This document shows positions 6,131 to 8,691 of a stretch of 8,691 bases of DNA, in pieces. This DNA comes from Rhizobiaceae bacterium. GTDB taxonomy: Bacteria; Pseudomonadota; Alphaproteobacteria; Rhizobiales; Rhizobiaceae. The number at the start of each line of letters is the position of its first letter. Position 1 is the stretch's first letter. Location: assembly GCA_020696915.1 (NCBI GenBank), contig JAJFMR010000104.1:1-8691 (forward strand). Reading direction: 5' to 3'. A program made the translations under genes and the position numbers. The notes under the pieces are model-generated. The model ran no database searches. It was not told the origin of the DNA and worked only from the letters and a program-made list of their open reading frames with translations.

Positions 6131-7156
6131 ATGGTATCCATGCGATCTTCAGGGGGCAACAAGCTGTCGGACGTGCTGACGTACGACCCGCACAGGCTGT
6201 CGAGTCCGCGGATCGTGCTTCTGTCGATGCTGGTGTTCCTCGCCATCGTCGCCTTCATCGCCGCCATACTGGCCCGCCAGATCTCGAGCGCGTTCTCGAC
6301 CAATCCCGGTCTCAACGGCCTCATCCTCGGCGTTCTGGTGGTCGGCATCGCATTGTCGTTCCAGCAGACGATCAGGCTTTTCCGAGAGGTGCGCTGGGTG
6401 AATTCATTCCGCGCCGGTTCGGAAGTCACCGACCCGGTGCTGCTTGCCCCGATGAAGGCATTGCTGTCTCGCTCGGCGACGATGGCGTTCTCGACCAGTT
6501 CCATGCGCACGATGCTCGATTCGATCGCCAACCGCCTCGACGAAAGCCGTGACATTTCGCGCTATCTGATCGGACTGCTCGTCTTCCTCGGCCTGCTCGG
6601 CACCTTCTGGGGGCTCTTGGAAACGATCGGCTCGATCGGCGAGACGATACAGTCGCTGGACCCGGGTTCCGGCGACACGGCGGCCGTGCTCGATGCGCTG
6701 AAGTCCGGCCTGGCGGCGCCGCTGGCGGGCATGGGCACGGCGTTTTCGTCGTCGCTGTTCGGCCTCTCCGGATCGCTGGTGCTGGGCTTTCTCGACCTGC
6801 AGGCCGGGCGTGCCCAGACGCGCTTCTACACCGAACTCGAAAACTGGCTGTCGTCGGTGACCGACCTCTCTTCCGACATCATGGTCACCGACAGCAGCTC
6901 GAAGGTCGAGTCCTCCGACGAGATCCGGGCGCTTTCGGAACGGCTGCGCAACCTGCAGGAGGCGGGCGGCTCCAGCCCGCGCGTCGCCACGGCCATGGCA
7001 AACCTGGCCGACGGCATTTCGGGGCTCGTCAAGAACATGCGTTCCGAGCAGCAGATCATGCGCGATTGGGTGGAGGCCCAGTCGGAAGAGCAGAAAGAAA
7101 TGCGCAACACGCTCGAGAAGATTGCCGATGCGTTGCGCAAGCGCGAAATGAACTAG
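6131..7156 (+). CDS. MotA/TolQ/ExbB-family proton-channel (stator) protein
   Basis: This 341-residue inner-membrane protein has four predicted helices at about 28-48, 63-80, 145-167 and 197-222. Helix 3 carries FLGLLGTFWGLL (152-163), the family hallmark, with Thr158. Helix 4 has GLAAPLAGMGTAFSSSLFGL with Thr203. In MotA, TolQ and ExbB the equivalent helices line the ion path against the single helix of the partner subunit. The loop between helices 2 and 3 is short (about 63 residues) compared with MotA. A long cytoplasmic tail (about 225-341) follows helix 4; its last 80 residues are charged and probably helical. There are no flagellar genes nearby, so a flagellar stator role is unlikely. 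The MotB-like partner starts 13 bp downstream. The ATG at 6131 was kept; Met4 at 6140 is an alternative. Confidence 0.88.
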   Translation: MVSMRSSGGNKLSDVLTYDPHRLSSPRIVLLSMLVFLAIVAFIAAILARQISSAFSTNPGLNGLILGVLVVGIALSFQQTIRLFREVRWVNSFRAGSEVTDPVLLAPMKALLSRSATMAFSTSSMRTMLDSIANRLDESRDISRYLIGLLVFLGLLGTFWGLLETIGSIGETIQSLDPGSGDTAAVLDALKSGLAAPLAGMGTAFSSSLFGLSGSLVLGFLDLQAGRAQTRFYTELENWLSSVTDLSSDIMVTDSSSKVESSDEIRALSERLRNLQEAGGSSPRVATAMANLADGISGLVKNMRSEQQIMRDWVEAQSEEQKEMRNTLEKIADALRKREMN

Positions 7157-7161
7157 GAAGG
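7155..7161 (+). promoter_or_regulatory. Ribosome-binding site of the MotB-like gene, overlapping the upstream stop codon
   Basis: AGGAAGG begins inside the TAG stop (7154-7156) of the TolQ/MotA-like gene and lies 8 nt before the ATG at 7170. This places a good Shine-Dalgarno sequence exactly where ribosomes finish the first gene, so translation of the two motor subunits is probably coupled. A second GGAG (7166-7169) touches the ATG and is too close to be used. Confidence 0.6.
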
Positions 7162-7169
7162 TCACGGAG

Positions 7170-8198
7170 ATGGCGCTGGCGCGGGGGCGGCGCGACCGCC
7201 GCATCGACTACTGGCCGGGTTTCGTCGACGCGCTTTCGACGCTGCTTCTGGCGATCATGTTCCTGCTTTCGGTATTCGTGCTGGCGCAATTTCTGCTCAG
7301 CCGGGAAATCAGCGGCAAGGACGAAGTTCTTTCGCGCCTGAACTCGCAGATCAACGAGCTGACGCAACTGCTTGCGCTGGAGCAGGGCAGCACCCAGGAC
7401 GCCCAGGACCAGCTCGCCAACCTGCAGGCATCGCTTTTTCAGGCAGAGAGCGAGCGAAGCCGCCTGCAGCAGCTCCTGGAAAGGGGCGCCGGGGCCGACG
7501 CCGAGGCCGAGTCGAAGATCGGGACGCTGTCCGGGGAACTCGATTCGGAACGGCAGATCAGCCAGCGCGCCCTGAGCCAGGTGGAGCTCCTCAACCAGCA
7601 GATAGCCGCGCTGCGCAAGCAGATCGGCGCGCTAGAGGACGCGCTGGAAGTCTCGGAAACGAAAGACCGCGAATCCAACACCAAGATCGCCGATCTCGGC
7701 AGGCGGCTCAACGTTGCGCTGGCCCAGCGCGTCCAGGAACTGAACCGCTATCGTTCCGACTTCTTCGGCCGCTTGCGCGAAATCCTTTCCGATCGCGAGA
7801 ACATCCGCATCGTCGGCGACCGTTTCGTATTCCAGTCGGAAGTGTTGTTCCCGACCGGCTCCGATCAGATCAACGAAGCAGGGCAGGTCGAGATGAAGAA
7901 GCTCGCCGACGCCATCATCGAGCTGCAGCGGGAGATTCCGCCGGAGATCAACTGGGTGCTCAGGGTCGATGGCCACACCGACAACCGGCCGCTTTCGGGT
8001 GCCGGCCGCTACCGTGACAACTGGGAGCTTTCCTCGGCGCGTGCGACTTCGGTGGTCAAGTTCCTGATCGCAAACGGTGTCCCGGCCAATCGCCTGGTCG
8101 CCGCGGGGTTCGGCGAATTCCAGCCGCTGGACCCTGGCGACACGGAAGAGGCGCGCAACAGGAACCGGCGCATCGAACTGAAGCTCACGGAGCGCTGA
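7170..8198 (+). CDS. MotB-like protein: one TM helix, coiled coil, C-terminal OmpA peptidoglycan-binding domain
   Basis: This 342-residue protein has a short basic N-terminus and a single membrane helix at about 18-44, starting WPGFVDALSTLLLAIMFLL. Asp20 occupies the position of the ion-carrying aspartate of MotB, TolR and ExbD. Residues about 50-210 are rich in Q, E, L and S with heptad-like spacing and should form a long, interrupted coiled coil; a glycine/alanine break sits near 106-112. Residues 215-342 form an OmpA-like domain with VLRVDGHTDN (263-272), NWELSSARATSVVKFL (284-299), AAGFGEFQP and NRNRRIEL. Asp271 and Arg291 match the pair that binds diaminopimelate in OmpA. The protein should therefore link an ion-driven membrane motor to the cell wall. 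The linker is longer than in MotB, and I see no obvious plug segment. It is the second gene of the motor pair, 13 bp after the first. Confidence 0.9.
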   Translation: MALARGRRDRRIDYWPGFVDALSTLLLAIMFLLSVFVLAQFLLSREISGKDEVLSRLNSQINELTQLLALEQGSTQDAQDQLANLQASLFQAESERSRLQQLLERGAGADAEAESKIGTLSGELDSERQISQRALSQVELLNQQIAALRKQIGALEDALEVSETKDRESNTKIADLGRRLNVALAQRVQELNRYRSDFFGRLREILSDRENIRIVGDRFVFQSEVLFPTGSDQINEAGQVEMKKLADAIIELQREIPPEINWVLRVDGHTDNRPLSGAGRYRDNWELSSARATSVVKFLIANGVPANRLVAAGFGEFQPLDPGDTEEARNRNRRIELKLTER

Positions 8199-8335
8199 CG
8201 CCGGCGGGCAGGGGGCATGCCTTCCGGCCACTCCAGAACCACCGAAAACCAGGGAAGCCGCAGCCAGAACCCGCGCCTCCACTCTCTCGCGAGGGACAAG
8301 GCCGCGGCCGGCGGACAGTGCCTGAAGACGGATAC

Positions 8336-8339
8336 GGAG
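8336..8339 (+). promoter_or_regulatory. Shine-Dalgarno sequence of the M32 carboxypeptidase gene
   Basis: GGAG lies 8 nt before the ATG at 8348 and fixes the start of a gene that leaves the window. The 149 bp between the MotB-like stop and this start hold no further gene. They contain two short palindromes (GGCATGCC near 8215 and GGCCGCGGCC at 8300-8309) but no T-run terminator and no clear promoter. Confidence 0.55.
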
Positions 8340-8347
8340 CCTGAAAA

Positions 8348-8691
8348 ATGTCGTTCGACAAACTCGATCAGCGCGGCCGCCGCCTCGAGGCGCTGGAGCA
8401 TGCGCTCGCCATCCTCAGCGCCGACGAGGCCACTCACATGGCCGTCGGCGGCGGCGAGAAGCGGGCCGAGGCACTCGGCGTGCTGGCCGGCATGCACCAT
8501 CGGCAGGCCACCGATCCCGAAATCGGCGACTGGATCGCGGCAGCCGAAGCCGAAACGCTCAACGAAGAGCAGCAGGCCGCGGTTCGTGAACTCAGGCGGC
8601 ACTACACCAACCTGACTTGCCTGCCCGCCGAGTTCGTGGAGCGGCAGACCGCCACGCGGATGCGCTCCGAGCAGCTCTGGCGCGCCCTGCG
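8348..8691 (+). CDS. Peptidase M32 carboxypeptidase, N-terminal part (gene continues past the window)
   Basis: The first 114 codons are present and open to the window end. The protein begins MSFDKLDQRGRRLEALEHAL and continues with AILSADEATHMAVGGGEKRA, GVLAGMHHRQATDPEIGDWI, and LPAEFVERQTATRMRSEQLW. This matches the N-terminal helical region of M32 metallocarboxypeptidases (thermostable carboxypeptidase 1 / Taq family): the ILSWDQxTxMPxGG segment, then the ATLaxlaHxxxTDpxlG helix, then the LPadLVexxsrA segment. The usual WDQ is ADE here and the MP is MA, a modest divergence. Full-length members have about 500 residues and remove C-terminal amino acids using an HEXXH zinc site, which would lie beyond this window. 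The start is supported by GGAG at 8336-8339. It follows the motor operon in the same direction, 149 bp away. Confidence 0.85.
   Translation, partial: MSFDKLDQRGRRLEALEHALAILSADEATHMAVGGGEKRAEALGVLAGMHHRQATDPEIGDWIAAAEAETLNEEQQAAVRELRRHYTNLTCLPAEFVERQTATRMRSEQLWRAL

Noticed and set aside
5103..6131. 342-codon open frame on minus across the inositol monophosphatase gene
   Set aside because: It is an antisense shadow with low-complexity composition; the plus-strand gene has complete catalytic motifs.
6131..8198. A complete Zorya anti-phage system
   Set aside because: Only the motor-like pair is present. No ZorC/D or ZorE-type gene is in the window, and the neighbours are housekeeping genes.
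8300..8309. Palindrome GGCCGCGGCC before the M32 gene as an operator
   Set aside because: Short GC-only palindromes are expected at this base composition, and no promoter elements flank it.

Overview
The window looks like a chromosomal stretch of a high-GC alphaproteobacterium of the order Hyphomicrobiales (Rhizobiales), probably near Mesorhizobium/Phyllobacteriaceae. This rests on the base composition, the codon use, and a gene order (ThiE-like protein, Sel1 protein, efp, inositol monophosphatase, then a TolQ/MotA-like and OmpA/MotB-like pair) that I recall from that group. No database search was run. I see no rRNA, tRNA, CRISPR array, insertion sequence, integrase or prophage gene.

Left part, minus strand (158-2624): a TauE/SafE-family membrane permease followed 52 bp later by an AMP-forming acyl-CoA synthetase, probably one transcription unit. 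All motifs of the adenylating-enzyme superfamily are intact. The substrate cannot be read from the sequence.

Centre, plus strand (2801-5927): a divergent ThiE/TenI-like barrel protein lies 1 bp from an exported Sel1-repeat protein. After 140 bp comes elongation factor P with its modifiable Lys34, then after 7 bp an inositol-monophosphatase-family enzyme. The start codon of the ThiE-like gene lies inside a sequence that closely resembles the 3' half of a TPP riboswitch (thi box), although the 5' half is not visible.

Right part, plus strand (6131-8691): a two-gene unit encodes a four-helix TolQ/MotA/ExbB-like channel protein and a single-helix MotB-like protein with a long coiled coil and a C-terminal OmpA peptidoglycan-binding domain. 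Together they look like an orphan, non-flagellar ion-driven motor anchored in the cell wall, with unknown output. The window ends inside a peptidase M32 carboxypeptidase gene.

Most of the content is ordinary housekeeping. The two points most worth a second look are the orphan motor pair and the thi-box-like sequence at the start of a gene whose product has lost ThiE active-site residues.
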